Below, piece after piece: positions 17,912 to 24,985 of a stretch of DNA of 35,302 nt. The position numbers and the translations under genes are program-made. This DNA is from Enhydrobacter aerosaccus (GTDB taxonomy: Bacteria; Pseudomonadota; Alphaproteobacteria; Reyranellales; Reyranellaceae). Numbering within the stretch: the first letter of the stretch is position 1; each line of letters opens with the position of its first letter. The stretch lies in contig CAIWTJ010000104.1 of the NCBI GenBank assembly GCA_903915535.1, positions 1 through 35,302 of the forward strand, written 5' to 3'. The notes beneath the pieces were generated by a model. It was not told where the DNA came from and searched no databases. It saw only the letters and a list, made by a program, of their open reading frames with translations.

Positions 17912-19033
17912 TTACGCTGGTTCGAGGCGGTACAATCCACCATCGTCGGCTTCTGTGACAAGATATAGCAGCCCGTCAGGGCCTTGGCGTACGTCGCGAA
18001 TAAAGGGAAGCTGGTCAACGAGCAAGCGCTCCTCGCCGAGGTATTTCTCGCCGTCGACGTCGATGCGGAACAGCGCCTTGTTCGACAACGCACCGGTGAA
18101 GATCGATCCCGTCCAGCCCGGAAACTTGTCCGCGGTGTAGAAGGTGAGGCCGCAAGGCGAGATCGATGGAACCCACCAGCGCAGCGGATCTTCCATGCCG
18201 GGCAGGCTTGCGTGATCGGTGATCTTGCTGCCGTCGTAGTTCACGCCGTGCGTCGCGAGCGGCCAGCCGTAGTTGGCGCCGGCTTTCAGGATGTTGAGTT
18301 CGTCGCCGCCCTTGGGACCGTGCTCGACCTCCCAGATCTTGCCGGTGACGGGATGAAGCGCCAGGCCCTGCGGATTGCGATTGCCCCAGGTGAAGATCTC
18401 CGGCCGGGCGCCCTTGTGATTCACGAAGGGATTGTCCGCCGGCACCGAGCCGTCGTCCTTCAAGCGCACGATTTTTCCGGCGAGGTCGCCGAGATCCTGC
18501 GCCCGCTTCATCTGGAAGCGATCGCCCACGCTCACGTACATCAGGCCTTCCCGGTCGAAGACGATGCGCGAGCCGAGATTGAGCGCGCCGCCGGCGCCGG
18601 GATGGGCCTCGAAGATCGTGCTCACGTTCACCAGCCCGCCGTCGGCGAGCTCGGCCCGCGCCACGCTAGTCACGGACTGCCGGCTGCTGCCTGCAATATA
18701 GGAGAGGTAGAGCACCTTGTTCTTGTCAAAGGCGGGATGCAGGCAGATGTCGAGCAGGCCGGCCTGGCCGCTCGCATACACTTTCGGGACGCCGGACAAG
18801 GGTGCCGGGTCGAGCTTGCCATCGGCGAACACGCGCAGCCGGCCCGGCCGTTCGGTGATCAGCATCCGCCCGTCAGGCAGGAATGCCATGCCCCAAGGCT
18901 GTTCCAGCGCCCGGCTCAAGGTCACCAGACGGTAGGAGGCCTTCGCGCTTTTGAGGGTTTCCTGGGCCTGGACAATGGCCGGGGCGGCCAGCAAGGCGCC
19001 CGTTGCAGCAAGAACGAAACGACGCCGGACCAT
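17912..19033 (-). CDS. Secreted PQQ-dependent-type sugar dehydrogenase (YliI/Asd-like)
   Basis: A 373-residue exported six-bladed beta-propeller of the soluble aldose sugar dehydrogenase family, which uses pyrroloquinoline quinone. The N-terminus MVRRRFVLAATGALLAAPA followed by IVQAQ is a signal peptide with a twin-arginine-like start. Family segments: LEQPWGMAFLPDGRMLITERPGRLRV, GLLDICLHPAFDKNKVLYLSY, GSRIVFDREGLMYVSVGD, WGNRNPQGLALHP, the strongly conserved EVEHGPKGGDELNILKAGANYGWP, and a final IRDVRQGPDGLLYLVTE. The ATG start is chosen for GGAGG 5 bases upstream. It ends 12 bases before the maf start on the same strand, so the two might share a transcript. No PQQ synthesis genes are in the window. 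Confidence 0.88.
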   Translation of the reverse strand: MVRRRFVLAATGALLAAPAIVQAQETLKSAKASYRLVTLSRALEQPWGMAFLPDGRMLITERPGRLRVFADGKLDPAPLSGVPKVYASGQAGLLDICLHPAFDKNKVLYLSYIAGSSRQSVTSVARAELADGGLVNVSTIFEAHPGAGGALNLGSRIVFDREGLMYVSVGDRFQMKRAQDLGDLAGKIVRLKDDGSVPADNPFVNHKGARPEIFTWGNRNPQGLALHPVTGKIWEVEHGPKGGDELNILKAGANYGWPLATHGVNYDGSKITDHASLPGMEDPLRWWVPSISPCGLTFYTADKFPGWTGSIFTGALSNKALFRIDVDGEKYLGEERLLVDQLPFIRDVRQGPDGLLYLVTEADDGGLYRLEPA

Positions 19034-19077
19034 AAACCCTCCTGACAACAGGGACGCAACGCGACTGCTCGGCGCAA

Positions 19078-19106
19078 TTGGCGCGCCAGAGGCCCGCCAC
19101 TATACT
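19078..19106 (+). promoter_or_regulatory. Putative sigma-70 promoter for the quinone oxidoreductase gene
   Basis: TTGGCG (19078-19083) and TATACT (19101-19106) are separated by exactly 17 bases, in the divergent gap between the sugar dehydrogenase and the oxidoreductase. The predicted leader is about 64 bases. Prediction from sequence only. Confidence 0.6.
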
Positions 19107-19176
19107 CAATGTCCATAACAGAGGGACGTTGCGGCGGCGCTGCCGCGCGAACGTCGGACCTCCAAAGGGGAGCTCA

Positions 19177-20154
19177 ATGTCAAAGTCGATTCTGATTCAC
19201 GAGAATGGCGGTCCGGAGAAGATGCAGCTGGCCGACGTCGAGGTTGGCGCGCCCGGCCCCGGCCAGGTGAAGATCAAGCACACGGCGATCGGCCTCAACT
19301 TCATCGACGTCTACACGCGCTCGGGCCTCTACGCGACGCCACTGCCGAATGCGGTCGGCCGCGAGGCCGCCGGCGTGATCCTGGCCGTCGGGCCCAAGGT
19401 CAAGGGTTTCAAGAAGGGCGACCGCGTGGCGTACTGTGGCGTGCTGGGCGCCTACTGCCAGGAGCGCCTGATGGGCGTCGACCAGCTCGTGCACGTGCCC
19501 AAGGGCGTGAGCGACGAGCAGGCCGCGGCGATCATGCTGAAGGGCATGACGACGGAATACCTCGTCGATCGCACCGCCAAGGCGTGGCTGAAGAAGGGTG
19601 ACATCATCCTGTTTCATGCCGCCGCCGGTGGTGTCGGCCTGCTGTTCGGCCAATGGGCCAAGGCACGCGGCTACAAGGTGATCGGCACGACGTCGTCGCC
19701 GGAGAAGGCCGCTCTCGCCAAGAAGAACGGCTACAAGTGGGTGATCGACTACACCAAGGAAGACATCGTGGCCGCGGTGAAGAAGATCACCAAGGGTAAG
19801 GGCGTGCCCGTCGTGTTCGACGGCGTCGGCAAGGATACGTGGACGGCGTCGCTCGACTGCCTGCAGCCGCGCGGCCTGATGGTCTCGTTCGGCAATGCCT
19901 CGGGTCCCGTGCCGCCGCAGCAGGTCGGCATCCTGAACGCCAAGGGTTCGCTCTATCTCACGCGCCCCAGCCTCGGGGCCTACACGCCCGACCGCAAGGA
20001 GCTCGAAGCGTCGGCCAAGGCGCTGTTCAAGCTGGTGAAGAGCAAGAAGGTCAAGATCGCCATCGACCAGCGCTATCCGCTGGCCCAGGCCGGTCAGGCG
20101 CACATCGATCTCGAGAGCCGCAAGACGACGGGACAGACGATCATCGTTCCGTAA
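19177..20154 (+). CDS. Zinc-independent quinone oxidoreductase (QorA-like MDR family)
   Basis: NADPH-dependent medium-chain reductase that reduces quinones or activated enones. 325 residues. Visible: IGLNFIDVYTRSGLYATPLPNAVGREAAGVI (the family's substrate and domain-closure region), GDRVAYCGVLGAYCQERL, AAIMLKGMTTEYLV, the nucleotide-binding HAAAGGVGLLFGQWAKARGYKVIGTTSSPEK, and FDGVGKDTW. The zinc ligands of alcohol dehydrogenases are absent. ATG start with GGGGAG upstream. It is followed after 9 bases by coaE on the same strand, so it probably leads the coaE-dnaQ transcript; it lies between maf-aroE and coaE-dnaQ, which are adjacent in many relatives. Confidence 0.9.
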   Translation: MSKSILIHENGGPEKMQLADVEVGAPGPGQVKIKHTAIGLNFIDVYTRSGLYATPLPNAVGREAAGVILAVGPKVKGFKKGDRVAYCGVLGAYCQERLMGVDQLVHVPKGVSDEQAAAIMLKGMTTEYLVDRTAKAWLKKGDIILFHAAAGGVGLLFGQWAKARGYKVIGTTSSPEKAALAKKNGYKWVIDYTKEDIVAAVKKITKGKGVPVVFDGVGKDTWTASLDCLQPRGLMVSFGNASGPVPPQQVGILNAKGSLYLTRPSLGAYTPDRKELEASAKALFKLVKSKKVKIAIDQRYPLAQAGQAHIDLESRKTTGQTIIVP

Positions 20155-20163
20155 GGTCGGTCG

Positions 20164-20826
20164 ATGGTCATCGTTGGGCTCACCGGCTCGATCGGCATGG
20201 GCAAATCGACCGCGGCGAAGATGCTGCGGCAGATGGGCGTGCCCGTGTACGACGCCGACGCGGCCGTGCATCAGCTGCAGGCGCCGGGCGGCATCGCGCT
20301 CCCTCCGATCGAGGCGGCGTTTCCCGGCGTCGTGAAGAACGGCGTGCTCGACCGTCAGGCGTTGGGCGCGCGCGTTTTCGGCAACAAGGAGGCACTGCGC
20401 AGGCTGGAAGCCATCGTGCATCCTCTGGTCGGCCAGAAGCAGCGCGCCTTCCTGAAGCGCGCGTCGCAACGGGGCGTGCCGCTGGTCGTGCTCGATATCC
20501 CCCTTCTGTTCGAGGGCCGGGGCGAGCGCCGGGTCGACGGCACGCTCGTGGTGACGGCGCCCGGCTTCCTGCAGCATCGTCGCGTTATGGCGCGGCCCGG
20601 CATGACGCGGGAGAAACTTGCGGGCATCCTGCGCCAGCAGGTCCCGGACTCGATCAAGCGCCGCAAGGCCACGTTCGTTATAACCACCGGCATGGGGATC
20701 GCGCCGACGCGGGCAGCGCTGCAACGCGCCGTCGACCGGCTGAAGCGGCTGCCCGCGCGCTCCTGGCCGCCGCATCCCTGGCGCGAGAAATTCACAGGCC
20801 ATCTCGCGCGGGCCGCCCGCAAGTGA
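20164..20826 (+). CDS. coaE: Dephospho-CoA kinase
   Basis: Last step of coenzyme A synthesis, phosphorylating the 3'-hydroxyl of dephospho-CoA. 220 residues. Visible: P-loop GSIGMGKS at 8-15, YDADAAVHQLQAPGG, the conserved EAIVHPLV, and VLDIPLLFEGRGE. The C-terminus includes the KATFVITTGMG segment (alphaproteobacterial members often have a similar strand) and a basic WPPHPWREK tail. It begins 9 bases after the quinone oxidoreductase and 14 bases before dnaQ, an order (coaE-dnaQ) shared by many alphaproteobacteria. Confidence 0.95.
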   Translation: MVIVGLTGSIGMGKSTAAKMLRQMGVPVYDADAAVHQLQAPGGIALPPIEAAFPGVVKNGVLDRQALGARVFGNKEALRRLEAIVHPLVGQKQRAFLKRASQRGVPLVVLDIPLLFEGRGERRVDGTLVVTAPGFLQHRRVMARPGMTREKLAGILRQQVPDSIKRRKATFVITTGMGIAPTRAALQRAVDRLKRLPARSWPPHPWREKFTGHLARAARK

Positions 20827-20840
20827 GCTAGACTCCACTC

Positions 20841-21536
20841 ATGCGGGAAATCGTACTGGATACCGAAACCACGGGACTCGATCCGGCGGCGGGTCATCGG
20901 GTGGTCGAGCTGGGCTGCGTCGAGATCATGAACATGGTCGCGACCGGCAAGACGTTCCACGTCTACTTCAATCCGGAAATGCTGATGCCGGCCGGCGCGC
21001 AGGACATCCACGGCCTCTCGGACGAATTCCTGGCCGACAAGCCGCTGTTCGGGGATCAGGCAGATGCTTTCCTCGAATTCATCGGCGATGCCCAATTGGT
21101 GATCCACAACGCATCGTTCGACATCGGCTTCCTCAACGCCGAGCTGGCGCGGCTGGGCAAGCCCAAGCTTGCCAATCCTTACGTCGACACGGTCACGATG
21201 GCGCGGCGCAAGTTCCCCGGCCAGCGCGCCAGCCTCGATGCCCTGTGCGAGCGTTTCGGCATCGACAATTCGAGCCGTACCAAGCACGGCGCGCTGCTCG
21301 ATTCCGAATTGCTGGCGGAGGTCTATCTCGAGCTGAGCGGCGGCCGGCAGCGCGACCTAGGTCTGGCGCCGGAGATTGCGGCGCGCGCCAGGGTCGAGGG
21401 GGGAACCGCGATTGCCATCCGGCCACCGCGGCCGCATGCGGCGAGCATTGCGGAGCTGGCAGCCCACGCCGAATTCGTGAAGAAGCTCGGCGAGGCCGCG
21501 CTGTGGCTGAAGGCGGAGCCTTTACCTCAGGCGTGA
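20841..21536 (+). CDS. dnaQ: DNA polymerase III epsilon subunit (3'-5' proofreading exonuclease)
   Basis: Proofreading exonuclease of the replicative polymerase. 231 residues. All three exonuclease motifs are present: DTETTG with Asp7 and Glu9 (Exo I), [14 protein letters not shown] with Asp94 (Exo II), and [15 protein letters not shown] with His149 and Asp154 (Exo III). The C-terminal tail, about residues 175-231, would carry the alpha-subunit contact. The gene ends in TCAGGCGTGACC, a 12-mer repeated 17 bases later where the convergent secB ends; only 7 bases separate the two stop codons. Confidence 0.96.
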   Translation: MREIVLDTETTGLDPAAGHRVVELGCVEIMNMVATGKTFHVYFNPEMLMPAGAQDIHGLSDEFLADKPLFGDQADAFLEFIGDAQLVIHNASFDIGFLNAELARLGKPKLANPYVDTVTMARRKFPGQRASLDALCERFGIDNSSRTKHGALLDSELLAEVYLELSGGRQRDLGLAPEIAARARVEGGTAIAIRPPRPHAASIAELAAHAEFVKKLGEAALWLKAEPLPQA

Positions 21537-21555
21537 CCGCCCTTCAGGCGTGACC
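21527..21555. repeat. Tandem 12-base repeat spanning the dnaQ and secB stop codons
   Basis: TCAGGCGTGACC occurs at 21527-21538 and again at 21544-21555. The TGA of dnaQ lies in the first copy, and the complement of the TCA of the second copy is the secB stop. The repeat period is 17 bases, consistent with a short tandem duplication at the junction of the two convergent genes. Confidence 0.75.
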
Positions 21556-22062
21556 AACTGGTCCGCCGGGCACCGTCGGCGAGGGAACGCCGCCAGCCTG
21601 TTGATCGAGCTGCTGCCGATATAGCGCCACGAAATCGACCGGGGCGATATTGAGCGGCGGAAAGCCCGCTTCGCGGGTGGCGTTGGCCACGATGGCGCGC
21701 GCGAACGGAAACAGCAGACGCGCGGTCTCGATGAACAGCAGCGGTCCGGTAGCTTCCGGCGGGACGTCGGCACCCAAGGTCACGGTGCCGGCATAGACCA
21801 GCTCGAGCATGAACAGCGGCTCTTTTTCAGGCGTCTGGGCGCTCGCCTCGATGCTGAGCGCGACCTCGAAGGTCTTCACGTCGAACTGGCGGGTGTTGAC
21901 CGTGACGTTGAGCGTGAGCTGCGGCTGCTTCTGCTCGATCAGGCTCTGCGGCGCCCGCGGGTTCTCGAAGCTCATGTCCTTGATGTATTGGCCATGCAGG
22001 GTCAGCGGACCGGTCTGGGCCGGGCCGGGAGCGGGAGGGGCGGACGTGGGCGTGTCGGTCAT
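21544..22062 (-). CDS. secB: Protein-export chaperone SecB
   Basis: Tetrameric cytoplasmic chaperone that keeps preproteins unfolded and delivers them to SecA. 172 residues from the ATG that begins MTDTPTSAPP; the upstream frame lacks family similarity. Family segments: YIKDMSFENPRAPQSL, LNVTVNTRQFDVKTFEVALSIEA, PLFMLELVYAGTVTL, and the helix LLFIETARLLFPFARAIVANATREAGFPPLNIAPVDFVALY. The proline-rich N-terminal extension (about 20 residues) and C-terminal tail are typical of alphaproteobacterial SecB. It is convergent with dnaQ, as in many origin-proximal regions of this class. Confidence 0.95.
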   Translation of the reverse strand: MTDTPTSAPPAPGPAQTGPLTLHGQYIKDMSFENPRAPQSLIEQKQPQLTLNVTVNTRQFDVKTFEVALSIEASAQTPEKEPLFMLELVYAGTVTLGADVPPEATGPLLFIETARLLFPFARAIVANATREAGFPPLNIAPVDFVALYRQQLDQQAGGVPSPTVPGGPVGHA

Positions 22063-22221
22063 GATCTGCCTAATGGTTGGGGCCGCGGGCGGTACCATGC
22101 AGGGCTGCACTGCACAAGACGCGGGCAGGTGCGGCCGACCGGCAATTGCCAAGGCAGGCCCCCGGCGCGATGATAAAGCCCTTATTTTGCTGGTGTTTCA
22201 CTTGTGGGATTCGACCGGGTA

Positions 22222-23049
22222 ATGGATCGCGCGACCATACGGCCCCTCGTGGGCATCTCTTCCTGCCTCAAGCCGAACGGCCGGGGCGGCTGGATGCACA
22301 CGGTGGGCGACAAATATGTCCAGGCCGCGATCCGGGCCGTGGGCGCCTTGCCGATCCTGATCCCGGCCTTCGGTCCCGAATTCGGCGACAACGCCATGAC
22401 CGAGGCACTCGACCGTCTGATCGACACGCTGGACGGCCTGATCCTGACCGGCAGTCCGTCGAACGTCGAGCCGCACCATTACGAAGGCGATCCGAGCCGC
22501 GACGGCACCGCGCATGACCAGGCGCGCGATGCGACCACGCTGCCGCTGATCCGTCATTCGATCGATCACGGCGTGCCGCTGATCGCGATCTGCCGTGGCG
22601 CGCAGGAAGTGAACGTGGCGCTGGGCGGCACCTTGCACCAGCTCGTGCACGAGGTCGAAGGACGACTCGATCACCGTTCGCGCAAGGCGCCGACCACCGA
22701 CGAGAACTACGCACCGGCACACGACATCGAGATCGTCGAGAACGGCCTGCTGCATCGCCTGCTGGGCGAGCGTTGCCTGAAGGTGAATTCGCTGCACGCG
22801 CAGGGCGTTGATCGCCTGGCGCCGCGCGCGAAGGTCGAAGCCTATGCCGAAGACGGCCAGATCGAGGCCTTCACCGTGCCCGACGCGCCGGCCTTTGCGC
22901 TGGCGCTGCAGTGGCATCCCGAGCATCGCGTGACCGAAAATCCGGTGTCGATGAAATTGTTCGGCGCTTTCGCCGAGGCGTGCCGCGCCAGAGCAACGAC
23001 TCGTGCCGCCGCGCGTCTCGCCCCGCCGCTGCGCGTGGCTGCGGAGTAG
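22222..23049 (+). CDS. Gamma-glutamyl-gamma-aminobutyrate hydrolase-like class-I glutamine amidotransferase
   Basis: A 275-residue protein of the PuuD/peptidase C26 family, which hydrolyses gamma-glutamyl amides. Visible: RPLVGISSCLKPN at the N-terminus, GLILTGSPSNVEPHHY, the nucleophile elbow AICRGAQEVNVALGG with Cys124, VNSLHAQGVDRL, and ALQWHPEH with His233 and Glu235 completing the triad. The ATG is preferred to an upstream in-frame GTG at 22204. It lies 159 bases from the divergent secB start, and the gentisate dioxygenase gene begins 4 bases after its stop, so the two are co-transcribed. No other putrescine-pathway genes are seen, so PuuD function is not assured. Confidence 0.88.
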   Translation: MDRATIRPLVGISSCLKPNGRGGWMHTVGDKYVQAAIRAVGALPILIPAFGPEFGDNAMTEALDRLIDTLDGLILTGSPSNVEPHHYEGDPSRDGTAHDQARDATTLPLIRHSIDHGVPLIAICRGAQEVNVALGGTLHQLVHEVEGRLDHRSRKAPTTDENYAPAHDIEIVENGLLHRLLGERCLKVNSLHAQGVDRLAPRAKVEAYAEDGQIEAFTVPDAPAFALALQWHPEHRVTENPVSMKLFGAFAEACRARATTRAAARLAPPLRVAAE

Positions 23050-23053
23050 AAGC

Positions 23054-24088
23054 ATGGACGGCGCGCCCACCCGCAACAACGCGCGCCGCGATTTCTACGA
23101 GCGCATCGGCGGTCTTTCGATGGCACCGCTCTGGGAGCAGCTGCACCAGCTCGTGCCGCCAAGCCCGGCGCCGAAATATGTTCCCGCCGCGTGGGACTAC
23201 GAAAAGGTGCGGCCGTTCCTGATGGAGTCGGGCACGCTGATCACCGCCAAGGAAGCGGTACGCCGCGTGCTGATCCTCGAGAATCCGTCGATGCCGGGCA
23301 GCGCCTGCATCACGCCGACGCTCTATGCCGGCCTGCAGCTGATCCTGCCGGGCGAGGTCGCGCCGTCGCATCGGCACACGCAGTCGGCGCTGCGGTTCAT
23401 CGTCGAGGGCGAGGGCGCCTACACCGCCGTCGACGGCGAGCGCACGATCATGCACGAGGGCGACTTCGTGATCACACCGACCTGGACCTGGCACGATCAC
23501 GGCAACGATTCGTCGAAGCCCATGGTCTGGCTCGACGGCCTCGACATTCCGCTGGTGGCGATGTTCAACGCGGGCTTCGCCGAGAACGGCGAGAGCGACG
23601 AGCAGGTCGTGACGGCGCCCCAGGGTACATCCGATGCAAAGTTCGCGAGCGGCCTGTTGCCGGTCGACTGGAAGCCTGCCCGGCAGACCTCGCCGATCTT
23701 CAACTATCCTTACGCGCGCACGCGCGAAGCGCTGAACGGTCTTGCCAAGGCGGGGCCGCCCGACGCCTGCCACGGCTACAAGCTGCGCTACGTCAACCCG
23801 GCCAATGGCGGCGCCCCGATCGCCACCATGGGCACCTTCATGCAGCTCCTGCCCCGGGGTTTCGAGACCGCGCCCTATCGCTCGACCGACGGCACCGTCT
23901 TCTCGGTGGTCGAAGGCGAAGGCGAGAGCGTGATCGGCGACAAGACCTTCGCATGGAGGAAGCGCGACCACTTCGTCGTGCCGAGCTGGGCCAAGGTCGT
24001 GCACAAGCCCAAGACCGAAGCCGTCCTCTTCTCCTTCTCCGATCGTCCGATCCAGGAGAAGCTCGATCTGTGGCGCGAGCAGCGTTAG
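23054..24088 (+). CDS. Gentisate 1,2-dioxygenase-like bicupin
   Basis: Ring-cleaving Fe(II) dioxygenase that opens gentisate (or salicylate/1-hydroxy-2-naphthoate in related enzymes) between the carboxyl- and hydroxyl-bearing carbons. 344 residues. The N-terminal cupin carries the metal site: SHRHTQSALRFIVEGEG with His106 and His108, and TWTWHDHG with the third histidine (147 or 149). The second cupin (from about 255) has the matching shape without the full metal set. YVPAAWDYEKVRPFLMESG and RRVLILENPSMPG are typical of this family. ATG start 4 bases after the GATase-like gene. No maleylpyruvate isomerase or fumarylpyruvate hydrolase gene is adjacent. Its TAG stop overlaps the stop of the convergent LytTR gene by four bases. 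Confidence 0.9.
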   Translation: MDGAPTRNNARRDFYERIGGLSMAPLWEQLHQLVPPSPAPKYVPAAWDYEKVRPFLMESGTLITAKEAVRRVLILENPSMPGSACITPTLYAGLQLILPGEVAPSHRHTQSALRFIVEGEGAYTAVDGERTIMHEGDFVITPTWTWHDHGNDSSKPMVWLDGLDIPLVAMFNAGFAENGESDEQVVTAPQGTSDAKFASGLLPVDWKPARQTSPIFNYPYARTREALNGLAKAGPPDACHGYKLRYVNPANGGAPIATMGTFMQLLPRGFETAPYRSTDGTVFSVVEGEGESVIGDKTFAWRKRDHFVVPSWAKVVHKPKTEAVLFSFSDRPIQEKLDLWREQR

Positions 24089-24867
24089 AGCCAGCCGGCT
24101 TCCTTCAACGCGTCGCGGTAGGTCTTCGACACCGGCACTTTCAGGCCGTTCCTCAGCGCGAGCAGAGGCCGCGCGCCGCGTTCGGCCGACGCAACGGCAC
24201 CTTCCGCCACCCACCATGACCGATGTACCTGACGGCCGCGTCCTGGCCCCAACTCCGCCATGGCGTCGCGTAAGCGCAGCAGGACGAGATCGCTGCCGAG
24301 CGCGGTGTGGATGCGGAGGTAGTGGTCCTCCATCTCGAGCGCCAGCAGGTCGCGCCCCAAGGCCGGCGGAATGCGGCGGAAGAAGTCGGTCGGGGCGGCG
24401 CCGGTCGTGCTGGGTTGCGGCAGATCCGCGACCCGCGCGCGTTCGGCGTCGGCCCTGGCGCGCAATCGTTGCTCGACGAACAGGCCGAACACCACCGAGA
24501 TGATGACCGTCAGGAAAGCGCTGTCGGGATAGATCGACCCCGCGGCCGACCAGGGGATCGTCCGCCAGAGCCAGGAATGCACGAGGATGATCTCGAACGT
24601 GCCGGGCACCGACGCGACGAGCCCGACCAGCACTATGCGTATCGCCAGCGGCCAGCGGTCGAGGGGCTCGATCCGGCCGAACCACGCCGCCAGGGCAACG
24701 ATCTGGATCCAGTGCAGCAGGGCGATGATGCCGAAATAGGCCAGCCGGGTGGCGATGCCCATTTGATAGTACGTCCCGAACGGTCCGGTGACGGCCATGA
24801 TGACAGCCATGCCGAGCACGCCCGGCAGGTGGTAGGGCAGCGACCTGATATAGGGCGATTCGCGCAT
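24085..24867 (-). CDS. Membrane-anchored LytTR DNA-binding protein
   Basis: A 260-residue regulator with about four transmembrane helices in the first half (PGVLGMAVIMAVTGPFGTYY, LAYFGIIALLHWIQIVALAAW, AIRIVLVGLVASVPGTFEIIL, FLTVIISVVFGLFVEQRL) and a C-terminal LytTR domain. The latter shows FFRRIPPALGRDLLALEMEDHYLRIHTALGSDLVLLRLRDAM, QVHRSWWVAEGAV, and a final LRNGLKVPVSKTYRD, the usual recognition features. No receiver or kinase domain is fused or adjacent, so it probably senses through its membrane part. The ATG at 24867 is preferred; an in-frame TTG at 24924 would add 19 residues. It is divergent from the membrane hydrolase gene, a likely target. Confidence 0.86.
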   Translation of the reverse strand: MRESPYIRSLPYHLPGVLGMAVIMAVTGPFGTYYQMGIATRLAYFGIIALLHWIQIVALAAWFGRIEPLDRWPLAIRIVLVGLVASVPGTFEIILVHSWLWRTIPWSAAGSIYPDSAFLTVIISVVFGLFVEQRLRARADAERARVADLPQPSTTGAAPTDFFRRIPPALGRDLLALEMEDHYLRIHTALGSDLVLLRLRDAMAELGPGRGRQVHRSWWVAEGAVASAERGARPLLALRNGLKVPVSKTYRDALKEAGWL

Positions 24868-24985
24868 CGTGAACGGATGATTGCCGGTCGATGGCGAAAA
24901 AGACCAGCACTTCCACGCAAGCAAGATGGCCGGCCCTCGGGGTAGCGCCGAAAGTCAGCCGCAGTTCGTAACGCGGGAGGCTGTC

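Noticed and set aside
19180..20838. 552-codon minus-strand frame opposite the quinone oxidoreductase and coaE
   Set aside because: Shadow over two genes with clear motifs; low-information composition.
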